Below are positions 26,911 through 32,938 of a stretch of DNA of 64,000 nucleotides, in pieces. The stretch's first letter is position 1. Each line of letters begins with the position of its first letter. The stretch is from Pirellulaceae bacterium (lineage in GTDB: Bacteria; Planctomycetota; Planctomycetia; Pirellulales; Pirellulaceae), in the NCBI GenBank assembly GCA_028280445.1, contig JANQLU010000072.1:62001-126000 (forward strand). Direction: 5' to 3'. Under the pieces are notes generated by a model. It worked only from the letters and a program-made list of their open reading frames with translations. It was not told the origin of the DNA and searched no databases. The position numbers were made by a program, and so were the translations under genes.

Positions 26911-27699
26911 ATGATCTCAGCTGGAGCCAGAACATTGACATACAACCACTGCACCATTTTGCTGGCATTCATCTGCGCGCAACTCTTTGGCAGCTTATCA
27001 TTCGCTCAGAACTCCGAATCCCAAAAAGCCGAGCAGGACAAACAGGCTAAGAAGCAAACATATACTGAAGACTTCGAATCGGGGATGAAAGCCTGGAAAG
27101 TCACCGACGAGAAATGTTGGAAAATTGAAAAAGCGAATAAAAGTTCGGTACTCAGTCTATTTAAAAAGCAAACAAAATATTCCCCCAAAGTCCGCAGCCC
27201 ACGGCACATCGCCATCAATCAAGTCAAACAGTGGAAAAGCTTTCAACTCGATGTGGATGTCCTCAGTACCCACAAAGATTACAACCATCGCGATGTTTGC
27301 ATATTTTTTGGATATCAAAATCCATCTAAATTCTACTACGTTCATCTTGGAAAAAAGACCGACAACGCGGCAAATCAGATCTTTATCGTCAACGACAAAC
27401 CGCGCACCAAGATTTCGACGAAAACGACTCGGGGAACCAACTGGGACAATAAATGGCACAAAGTCCGAATTATCCGTGACGCAAACTCCGGAAAAATCGA
27501 AGTGTTCTTTGATAATATGAAAAAACCTGTGATGGTTGCCGAAAACAAACAATTTACTTGGGGAAAAATTGGGCTTGGATCCTTTGACGATACCGCTCAA
27601 TTCGATAATTTGGTCATCAAAGGGATTCCCTATCAAACGGATTCATCAAACGCTAATTCGCAAAAAAAGAATTCCCACACACCTTCGCATCAGAAATAA
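26911..27699 (+). CDS. Secreted LamG/DUF1080-like carbohydrate-binding domain protein
   Basis: 262 residues from ATG 26911: a signal segment (NHCTILLAFICAQLFGSLSFAQ), a Lys/Gln-rich linker, then a concanavalin-type jellyroll. Characteristic blocks are TEDFESGMKAWKVTDEKCW, DVCIFFGYQNPSKFYYVHLG, WHKVRIIRDANSGKIEVFFD and FTWGKIGLGSFDDTAQFDNLVI. In this fold the domain binds or cleaves sugars. Upstream codons in the same frame have no signal and are probably untranslated. It precedes the repetitive lipoprotein by 66 bases and could be co-transcribed with it. Confidence 0.75.
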   Translation: MISAGARTLTYNHCTILLAFICAQLFGSLSFAQNSESQKAEQDKQAKKQTYTEDFESGMKAWKVTDEKCWKIEKANKSSVLSLFKKQTKYSPKVRSPRHIAINQVKQWKSFQLDVDVLSTHKDYNHRDVCIFFGYQNPSKFYYVHLGKKTDNAANQIFIVNDKPRTKISTKTTRGTNWDNKWHKVRIIRDANSGKIEVFFDNMKKPVMVAENKQFTWGKIGLGSFDDTAQFDNLVIKGIPYQTDSSNANSQKKNSHTPSHQK

Positions 27700-27765
27700 T
27701 CAAACACGGCGTCAAAATTGTCTGCTGACAATTCCGATCTAGATAACCGATTTGGAGAATTAACT

Positions 27766-28107
27766 ATGAAAAAACTAGGAATACTCGCCTTGATACTGGG
27801 CGTGGCAATTTCGTTTGGATGTGAAAAAGCCAAAGAAAAGGAAAAAGATTCGACCAACAAAGGCAAAGCCACTGTCAAAGAAAAAGATAAAGATGGAGAT
27901 GGCGACAAAAAGGGATCTGGCGACAAAGACAAAAAGGTCTCAGGTGACAAGGACAAGAAAGGCTCCGGCGACAAAGACAAAAAAGGGTCTGACGATAAAG
28001 ACAAGAAAGGATCGGACGACAAAGACAAAAAGGGCTCAGACGACAAAGATAAAAAGGGGTCTGACGATAAAGACAAAAAGAGTGCTGACGGCAAAGACAA
28101 AAAATAG
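27766..28107 (+). CDS. Small lipoprotein with eight Lys/Asp-rich 8-residue repeats
   Basis: 113 residues. The N-terminus is a lipoprotein signal (KKLGILALILGVAISFGC) with a lipobox-like SFGC. After a Lys/Glu/Asp segment come eight tandem copies of an 8-residue unit of the form GS(G/D)DKDKK, residues 50-113, coded by 24-bp DNA repeats at 27913-28104. The chain would be intrinsically disordered and highly charged with mixed signs. ATG 27766 follows a GGAG site. A strong terminator follows. The copy number of such units is likely to vary between strains. Confidence 0.8.
   Translation: MKKLGILALILGVAISFGCEKAKEKEKDSTNKGKATVKEKDKDGDGDKKGSGDKDKKVSGDKDKKGSGDKDKKGSDDKDKKGSDDKDKKGSDDKDKKGSDDKDKKSADGKDKK
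27913..28104 (+). repeat. 24-bp coding tandem repeat, 8 units
   Basis: Eight consecutive 24-bp units differing mostly at synonymous positions (for example GGCTCCGGCGACAAAGAC, GGGTCTGACGATAAAGAC). Synonymous drift between units argues that they are not very recent duplicates. The final unit is altered to SADGKDKK. Confidence 0.9.
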
Positions 28108-28130
28108 TCTGCCTGTCATCTAAATCCAAC

Positions 28131-28158
28131 AAACGGCCGGAATCCCGGCCGTTTTTTT
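28131..28158 (+). terminator. Strong intrinsic terminator after the repetitive lipoprotein
   Basis: A 10-bp perfect stem (AAACGGCCGG at 28131-28140 with CCGGCCGTTT at 28145-28154), a 4-base loop and a T run through 28158. Confidence 0.93.
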
Positions 28159-28313
28159 TGCGCTGTCGATGATCGGTCACTCGAATGTCAATGAATCGAC
28201 AGTTTTTTAGCCTCCCGGCTCGATTCTTCTGAATTCTTGTGAACCCCGACCATGCACGAAACATCTGTTTTAATTCCTATAAAATTCAACACTTTTTTGG
28301 AAACGCAGATTCT

Positions 28314-28757
28314 ATGCCCACAATCAAACTGCCACGCGAGTCGTACCAATTTGCCCTGGAACGTGCTCAGTTGAATCCTGAGGAAAATAAAGCGATTGAA
28401 AAATTGATCGGTACCGGTGCGCGCACCGTTAACGTAACGATCGATGTTGATCGCCTGCCCAAAAAATACCTTGCGGCCCTGTTGAACGAACCGGCACTCA
28501 ACGCCAACCAGCGTGGAATGGTCGCGATGCGCGTGCATGGTGTCCGCGGCCAAAAACGTCACGGTTGGCGATATTCGAGAACTCGCACAAACAGCCGTGC
28601 CCGACATGCCTTAATCAGCACCGTAGGGCCGGTTCCCACCGGCCATTCCAACCAAACGGCCGGAAGGAACCGGCCCTACTTTTTCAATCGCAACCCGACG
28701 CGTGAGCGAGGGACCAGAAGCCACACAGACGTGTTGTGGAACGTGATCCATCACTAA
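28314..28757 (+). CDS. Small protein of unknown function, probably frameshifted at its 3' end
   Basis: Starts at ATG 28314 (MPTIKLPRESYQFALERAQL). About 75 residues look genuinely coding and helical (NPEENKAIEKLIGTGARTVNVTIDVDRLPKKYLAAL). The open frame then runs into a family D and a family A intergenic repeat, giving nonsense ending in NPTRERGTR. In the frame one base later, codons from about 28537 read ACMVSAAKNVTVGDIRELAQTA and stop at TAA 28612-28614, exactly before the repeats. The simplest reading is a one-base insertion near 28530-28545 in a gene that should end at 28614 (about 100 residues). It could also be a sequencing error. No family recognised. Confidence 0.5.
   Translation: MPTIKLPRESYQFALERAQLNPEENKAIEKLIGTGARTVNVTIDVDRLPKKYLAALLNEPALNANQRGMVAMRVHGVRGQKRHGWRYSRTRTNSRARHALISTVGPVPTGHSNQTAGRNRPYFFNRNPTRERGTRSHTDVLWNVIHH
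28623..28679. repeat. Dispersed palindrome, family D (copy 1)
   Basis: GTAGGGCCGGTTCC...GGCC on the left and GGCCGGAAGGAACCGGCCCTAC on the right. The same pattern occurs at 30309, 31986 and 34703, with half copies at 34956, 46026 and 52506. Confidence 0.9.
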
Positions 28758-28768
28758 CGTTTCGGTTT
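28691..28768. repeat. Dispersed palindrome, family A (copy 6, degraded)
   Basis: The left arm AACCCGACGCGTGAGCGAGG is intact; the right arm (ATCACTAACGTTTCGGTTT) carries several changes. Confidence 0.75.
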
Positions 28769-28819
28769 GTAATTTCAAAATCTTCCCGGTCCAACATCTT
28801 TTGGTGCTTTGCAGACTTC

Positions 28820-28884
28820 GACAGGATTTACAGGGTCAACAGGATGTCCCGCGCACTGATCCAGTCAATCCTGTTCATCCTGTC
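28820..28884. repeat. 65-bp dyad repeat, family E (copy 1)
   Basis: Three spaced ACAGGAT/ACAGGGT half-units on the left face inverted ATCCTGT units on the right. Copies of 63-65 bp recur at 30238, 31436, 32052, 49476, 50062 and 53756. Confidence 0.9.
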
Positions 28885-28941
28885 AAAAACCTCCATCACA
28901 TACCGCCCCCTGAACCAATCAAAAATTTTTAAATTAAAAGA

Positions 28942-28970
28942 TTGACAAACGAAACAGCCGCCATTAAAAC
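28942..28970 (+). promoter_or_regulatory. Likely promoter of the ArsR operon
   Basis: TTGACA at 28942-28947 and TAAAAC at 28965-28970, 17 bases apart. Transcription would begin at or inside the operator dyad immediately downstream, leaving a very short or no leader before the ArsR start codon. Confidence 0.5.
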
Positions 28971-28986
28971 ATAACCAAATGGTTAT
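28971..28986. promoter_or_regulatory. Operator-like dyad at the start of the ArsR gene
   Basis: ATAACCA and TGGTTAT form a perfect 7+7 inverted repeat separated by AA. It overlaps the ArsR start codon at 28985, so bound repressor would block transcription directly; ArsR proteins paired with SRPBCC genes commonly bind such sites. Confidence 0.65.
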
Positions 28987-29320
28987 GAATCAACAGGATC
29001 TCGATTTGACCTTTGGCGCGTTGGCCGATGCCACACGACGCGGGATGTTGGTACAGCTGTCCCAAGGTGAATCCAATGTTTCCGCACTAGCCGAACCGTA
29101 TAACATCTCGCAACCGGCAATTTCCAAGCACTTGCGGGTGCTGGAAAAAGCAGGATTGATCGAGCGCCGACGGCAGGGACGTGAACAAATCGTACGCGTG
29201 AAACCGGAGCGAGCCGCTGCCGCCGCCGACTGGCTCGCCTATTACACGCAGTTTTGGAAACAGCAATTCGACGCTGTCGAAAACTACCTCAAAAACGTTA
29301 AAAAGCAGAAGAAAAAATGA
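28985..29320 (+). CDS. ArsR-family transcriptional regulator
   Basis: A 111-residue winged-helix repressor. The fold is visible as FGALADATRRGMLVQLSQGESNVSALAEPY (helices 1-3), the recognition segment ISQPAISKHLRVLEKAGLIERRR and the wing GREQIVRVKPE. The metal-binding CVC motif of arsenic/cadmium sensors is absent, so it belongs to the non-metal subgroup that pairs with SRPBCC proteins. Start ATG 28985 is preferred to 28979, which falls within the operator dyad. The stop overlaps the next start (ATGA at 29317-29320), giving translational coupling. Likely autorepressor via the dyad at 28971. Confidence 0.9.
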   Translation: MNQQDLDLTFGALADATRRGMLVQLSQGESNVSALAEPYNISQPAISKHLRVLEKAGLIERRRQGREQIVRVKPERAAAAADWLAYYTQFWKQQFDAVENYLKNVKKQKKK

Positions 29321-29793
29321 ATACCGAAATTAAATTCGAAGATGGGAAACTCATCGTTTCCCGTGTTTACGACGCTCCCCGAGAATTGGTATTTGAAGCC
29401 TGGGTTGAAACCAGCAAAGTTCAAAAATGGTGGGGCTGTGCCCAATGCACTTCGGTGCGCTCGGAGATTGAACCCAAAGTTGGCGGCCAATACAATCACC
29501 ACATGACGATTGAAGGGGTCGGTGAAGTCCCCGGAATGGCCACGTTGGTTGAATACGATCCACCATCGCGATTGGCCTACGAGTCCAGCCTGCCCAACGA
29601 TCCCAACGTAAAAATGGTTGTTGCCGTTGACTTTTCCGAAGTCGCCGATGGCACGCTCGTTCGACTGGAACACTCGGGCATTCCGGATATTCGCGTCGAA
29701 GGCGACATCGAATTGACAGAAATCATTCGCGCGGGTTGGACCGCCGCTTTCCAGAAACTGGATACGTTTCTCCAATCAGAAGTCGGCGCATAA
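29317..29793 (+). CDS. SRPBCC (AHSA1-like) domain protein
   Basis: A 158-residue START-like lipid or small-hydrophobe-binding fold of the Aha1/CalC group. Typical segments are ISRVYDAPRELVFEAWVE-type (here VSRVYDAPRELVFEAW), VQKWWGC and RLEHSGIPDI. It overlaps the ArsR gene by four bases, the very common ArsR-SRPBCC pair whose ligand is mostly unknown. The next gene (MmcQ/YjbR-like) starts about 40 bases on in the same frame, so the unit is probably three genes long. Confidence 0.9.
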   Translation: MNTEIKFEDGKLIVSRVYDAPRELVFEAWVETSKVQKWWGCAQCTSVRSEIEPKVGGQYNHHMTIEGVGEVPGMATLVEYDPPSRLAYESSLPNDPNVKMVVAVDFSEVADGTLVRLEHSGIPDIRVEGDIELTEIIRAGWTAAFQKLDTFLQSEVGA

Positions 29794-29835
29794 CAACCTT
29801 CGACACTATCTGCCCAATGTTTCAGGAGTGCAGAC

Positions 29836-30204
29836 ATCGCCAAGAAACGAACCGCAAAAAAACGAAGCGAAAAAAAAGATCCAACCGAAGCAATTCGTTT
29901 GATGGCAAGCCAGTTCCCTGAAGTCGATCAGGGAACGGCCTGCACGCAAAGCTCGTTCAAGTCCAATGGCAAAGCGTTTCTGTTCATCGGGATGCAGGGC
30001 GGCCGTTACAAGGCAATGTTCAAACTTGAGCAATCGGTTCCGCAAGCGACCGATTTGGCGAACGAACGACCCGACGATTTTCAAATCGGTTCCAACAAAT
30101 GGGTAACGGCCAGGTTCACCGCCGAAAAACCTCTACCGGTGCGCCTATGGAAAAAATGGCTCAAAGAAAGCTACCAACTTTGCCAGCCAAAATCTAAAGC
30201 TTGA
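29836..30204 (+). CDS. MmcQ/YjbR-like protein with a probable ATC start codon
   Basis: The domain (FPEVDQGTACTQSSFKSNGKAFLFIGM...DDFQIGSNKWVTARFTAEKPLP...LKESYQLCQPKSK) matches the MmcQ/YjbR fold, a small cytoplasmic double-wing-like protein of uncertain function. Starting at the only good canonical codons (TTG 29899 or ATG 29902) would remove the first helix, DPTEAIRLMASQF. Upstream in frame the sequence reads ATC GCC AAG AAA CGA ACC, that is xAKKRTAKKRSEKKDPTEAIRL, with AGGAG (29824-29828) placed seven bases before the ATC. So the natural start is probably this ATC, a rare initiator or a mutated ATG. Third gene of the ArsR unit. Confidence 0.65.
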   Translation: MAKKRTAKKRSEKKDPTEAIRLMASQFPEVDQGTACTQSSFKSNGKAFLFIGMQGGRYKAMFKLEQSVPQATDLANERPDDFQIGSNKWVTARFTAEKPLPVRLWKKWLKESYQLCQPKSKA

Positions 30205-30237
30205 ATTCAGAAAACGTTCGGCCCGTTCTGTTTTTTT

Positions 30238-30301
30238 GACAGGATCAACAGGATTGACAGGATATGTGCCGTGTCATCCTGTTGATCCTGTAAATCCTGT
30301 C
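30238..30301. repeat. 65-bp dyad repeat, family E (copy 2)
   Basis: GACAGGATCAACAGGATTG...GATCCTGTAAATCCTGTC, preceded by a T run as in the copies at 49476 and 50062. Confidence 0.93.
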
Positions 30302-30308
30302 AACGCCG

Positions 30309-30370
30309 GTAAGGCAGGCCAGTTCCTACCGGGTGAATCCAATCAAACGGCCGGTGGGAACCGGCCCTAC
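30309..30370. repeat. Dispersed palindrome, family D (copy 2)
   Basis: A diverged left arm (GTAAGGCAGGCCAGTTCCTACC) and a clean right arm (GGCCGGTGGGAACCGGCCC). It abuts the family E copy. Confidence 0.85.
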
Positions 30371-30372
30371 CA

Positions 30373-30675
30373 TTAGCCACGATCAGCAACTAACTCGTCC
30401 AGTTGGTCTTCGAGCCTCGACCAACTGAAATGATATCCATGTGTCGACAACAACTGAATCAACTCGGAATGACGATCGCAGAAATCATCAGGCAACCGTT
30501 CAACCAACTGATGAACTTTGACAATGTACTCCTGAAACTTTGGCTCAAAATCGATTGATGGCATTTTATCCGCAGCAGTAATCAGATTAGAGTAGCAGCG
30601 AATGTTGCTGCGAATTTCGGTCAAGATTTCTTTCAACTCGTTCATAGAATTTATTACAATCGACTGCATTCCCAC
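30373..30675 (-). CDS. Small helical protein of unknown function
   Basis: Up to 100 residues, mostly helical (MNELKEILTEIRSNIRCYSNLI, FQEYIVKVHQLVERLPDDF, RLEDQLDELVADRG). Start uncertain: GTG 30675, ATG 30669 or ATG 30645. No family recognised. It lies 94 bases downstream of the SMI1/KNR4 gene on the same strand, with a repeat remnant between them, so the two may belong together. Confidence 0.45.
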   Translation of the reverse strand: MGMQSIVINSMNELKEILTEIRSNIRCYSNLITAADKMPSIDFEPKFQEYIVKVHQLVERLPDDFCDRHSELIQLLSTHGYHFSWSRLEDQLDELVADRG

Positions 30676-30701
30676 TCACCGCAAAACCAACTCCATCACG
30701 A

Positions 30702-30731
30702 CCTCTGCGTCTCAGCGGCTCCGCGTGAGCC
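30702..30731. repeat. Half copy of the inner arm of the 12.3-kb element
   Basis: CTCTGCGTCTCAGCGGCTCC followed by GCGTGAGCC matches the inner arm at 12502-12528. Confidence 0.7.
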
Positions 30732-30769
30732 TATCCGTCACACCCGGTTTTGTGTCACGAACTCGAACT

Positions 30770-31279
30770 TCAACTAGCGTACTCGACCATTTCTTCGATC
30801 CACGTCTCCCCCCATTGCTCGAACGAATTTGCCAATCCTAGCAAACAATTTTCAGCTTGCCGGTAAACAAACACATCGTCCATACAGAAACATTGAGGCT
30901 GTTCATCACGTTGTGCCGATTCGGGAGTCAAATTGATGCCAGCCCAGTCACCAGTCAGATCCACTGCGAAAGGAACCCAAAATGGACGCCAACAATACTC
31001 GATCACAAGTTCATCAAAAACCGCTTGTCCAATCATCAGTCGATGATATTTTTGGATCTCCTCAACCGACATCAGCCGCCACACGGAAAATTTCGTATGT
31101 CGTTTCATACCGTTGGCCATCAGATACGTTGCCCGAAATTCATCTGGCATTGAAACGCCGATTGCAGCCTCCAGGCTGTCCAACGCCTCGGCTGTAGCGG
31201 GCGGATTCAAGCTGTCATCAAAATCAGTGACATATTCCGCACGATTTTCAGCGATCCACTTTTGAATTTCTCCAAGCAT
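30770..31279 (-). CDS. SMI1/KNR4-family protein
   Basis: 169 residues from ATG 31279, which has an AAAGGA site upstream. The SMI1/KNR4 (SUKH-type) fold is visible: ATAEALDSLEAAIGVSMPDEFRATYLMANGM, then VWRLMSVEEIQKYHRLM, FWVPFAVDLTGDWAGINLTPES, and the C-terminal LLGLANSFEQWGETWIEEM. In bacteria many such proteins are immunity proteins for polymorphic toxins, and some are simple regulatory proteins. No toxin is visible next to it, so it is an orphan of its kind here. Confidence 0.85.
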   Translation of the reverse strand: MLGEIQKWIAENRAEYVTDFDDSLNPPATAEALDSLEAAIGVSMPDEFRATYLMANGMKRHTKFSVWRLMSVEEIQKYHRLMIGQAVFDELVIEYCWRPFWVPFAVDLTGDWAGINLTPESAQRDEQPQCFCMDDVFVYRQAENCLLGLANSFEQWGETWIEEMVEYAS

Positions 31280-31435
31280 TATATTTCGTCCTTTTTCGAC
31301 GACGTTTCGGCACAATTCCAGCTCAGGGCCAAACAACCATCTCAAGTAAATCAAGTTCCCAACACGTGCTGGCCAAAAAATAACAACAGATCAACAAATA
31401 ACCACAAAATTCCGTACATCTCCATTTCCCAATTG

Positions 31436-31499
31436 GACAGGATTTACAGATTGAACAGGACGACACGGCACACATCCTGTCAATCCTGTTGATCCTGTC
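31436..31499. repeat. 65-bp dyad repeat, family E (copy 3)
   Basis: GACAGGATTTACAGATTG...GTTGATCCTGTC, with one half-unit altered (ACAGATTG). Confidence 0.88.
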
Positions 31500-31617
31500 A
31501 AAAAATAACAGTCGAGTATGTTTACAACCAAAGACGGAACTTTTTCAAAACCACAACGTCGCACAACCAACATCCATTTTTGAAACAGCAAAAAAATCAG
31601 CCGAGCGAGCTTTTGTC

Positions 31618-31983
31618 ATGCAGCGCACGATTCCCATGTTATTTATCGAAAGTTATAAACAGGCGACAGATTTTTATGTCGATTGGCTTGGGTTTCAGAT
31701 CGATTGGGAATATCGATATGGACCCGAGTTCCCGGTTTACATGCAAGTGTCTCGTGACGGATTACTCCTACATTTAACGGAACACAAAGGGGACAACCCG
31801 CCGGGCATCAAATGTCATGTGGATGTCGACGACATTCAAGCGTTGATCGACGAATGGAATGCAAAACGGCCCGAAGCGAAATTGGCTTTTGAGATTGCAC
31901 CCTGGAAATCTAAATTGCTGCGATTGATCGATCCGTTTGGCAACGAGTTGGGAATCAACGAAGCGCCAGACGAAGCGTGCTAA
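31618..31983 (+). CDS. Glyoxalase / VOC superfamily protein
   Basis: 121 residues of the vicinal-oxygen-chelate fold: RTIPMLFIESYKQATDFYVDWLGFQIDWEYR, then VYMQVSRDGLLLHLTEH, and the C-terminal half DVDDIQALIDEWNAKRPEAK...LRLIDPFGNELGIN. This closely resembles bleomycin-resistance-type and PhnB-like VOC proteins; the actual substrate is unknown. I start at ATG 31618 because codons before it fall outside the fold. It lies alone between two family E repeats. Confidence 0.9.
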   Translation: MQRTIPMLFIESYKQATDFYVDWLGFQIDWEYRYGPEFPVYMQVSRDGLLLHLTEHKGDNPPGIKCHVDVDDIQALIDEWNAKRPEAKLAFEIAPWKSKLLRLIDPFGNELGINEAPDEAC

Positions 31984-31985
31984 CA

Positions 31986-32043
31986 GTAGGGCCGGTTCCT
32001 ACCGGCCAATCCAAATGAAAAGGCCGGTAGGAACTGGCCCTAC
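31986..32043. repeat. Dispersed palindrome, family D (copy 3)
   Basis: GTAGGGCCGGTTCCTACC...GGCC facing GGCCGGTAGGAACTGGCCC. It begins directly after the glyoxalase stop. Confidence 0.9.
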
Positions 32044-32051
32044 CTTACGTT

Positions 32052-32115
32052 GACAGAATTTACGGGATCAACAGGATGTCCCGAACTGATCCTGTTTAAT
32101 CATGTTCATCCTGTC
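32052..32115. repeat. 65-bp dyad repeat, family E (copy 4)
   Basis: GACAGAATTTACGGGATCAAC...GTTCATCCTGTC; two left half-units carry changes. Confidence 0.85.
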
Positions 32116-32167
32116 AAAAAAACGACATCATAGAACCGGTTCCCACATAACGCTTTCCAAAAAATCC

Positions 32168-32716
32168 TTACAGCAATCCTTGCTCCTCCAACTGCCGACG
32201 GGCAATTGACAACCATCGCAAGCGCGTTTTCAACTCCATGATCGCATTTTCATCAGCGAGATTTAGATAGGGCGCGTCGCTCTGCGACAAATCACGATCG
32301 CCCAGCTCCTGCTGGATCAATTTCAATTTCGCTTGAAGTGCCGATTCGATTTCGTCAAACCATTTTGTTCGACGAGATTTTGGCAACCGACCAAGGTACA
32401 AAATTCGAGTTCGCACCGGATCGACGGTCAACGTTGCCGATTCTGGAACTGGCGGACCTAACCAACGTTGCAAAGCTGTCTTTCCAGCGGACGTACAACG
32501 GTAGTATCGCACCATTCGCTGTCCATCCTGTTGTTCGTAGGACTCCAAATACCCGTTTTTCTCCAGACGTCGCATCATCGGGTAGACCGAACCGGCCGAA
32601 TCGCTAAAGTGCTTGGCCGGAGATTCGCGAAAACAGGTACGAATAAAATGTGCCGTACAAGGTTGGTGTTTCAAAATATCGCCGATCGCGGCCGCTTCGA
32701 GGTCACTCAACAACAT
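32168..32716 (-). CDS. PadR-family transcriptional regulator
   Basis: 182 residues. The N-terminal winged helix is recognisable (EAAAIGDILKHQPCTAHFIR, SAGSVYPMMRRLEKNGYLESYEQ, MVRYYRCTSAGKTALQRWL), followed by the C-terminal helical dimerisation region (FDEIESALQAKLKLIQQEL...LRWLSIARRQLEEQ). A GGGAG site lies 6 bases before the ATG. The family represses target genes and its own in response to ligands. It is transcribed away from the retropepsin-like gene, with a perfect dyad in the 222-base gap between them, so that gene is the prime candidate target. Confidence 0.92.
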   Translation of the reverse strand: MLLSDLEAAAIGDILKHQPCTAHFIRTCFRESPAKHFSDSAGSVYPMMRRLEKNGYLESYEQQDGQRMVRYYRCTSAGKTALQRWLGPPVPESATLTVDPVRTRILYLGRLPKSRRTKWFDEIESALQAKLKLIQQELGDRDLSQSDAPYLNLADENAIMELKTRLRWLSIARRQLEEQGLL

Positions 32717-32873
32717 CGTCGCTCCCTTTGCCGTTTGAGCTTTTTTCCGAGTCTAATTCACAAAATGGCGGATTCGCAGGGGCCCAAAACCAATTACCAA
32801 ATCCAGGCAGATCAATTTTTTGGAAAAATTCAAAAAAATGTTGCATGAAAATGGAGCAGAGCTGCAACCATCC

Positions 32874-32896
32874 AACTAGTACGAAACGTACTAGTT
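32874..32896. promoter_or_regulatory. Perfect 10+10 operator dyad between padR and the protease-like gene
   Basis: AACTAGTACG and CGTACTAGTT are exact reverse complements separated by AAA. The site ends 42 bases before the GTG start of the plus-strand gene, where its promoter should lie. It is not one of the dispersed repeats, since I find no second copy in the window. It is a strong candidate for the PadR operator. Confidence 0.75.
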
Positions 32897-32938
32897 CAAC
32901 CTTAGGTTTTGACACACCCAAAAACAAGGAAATTTGTC

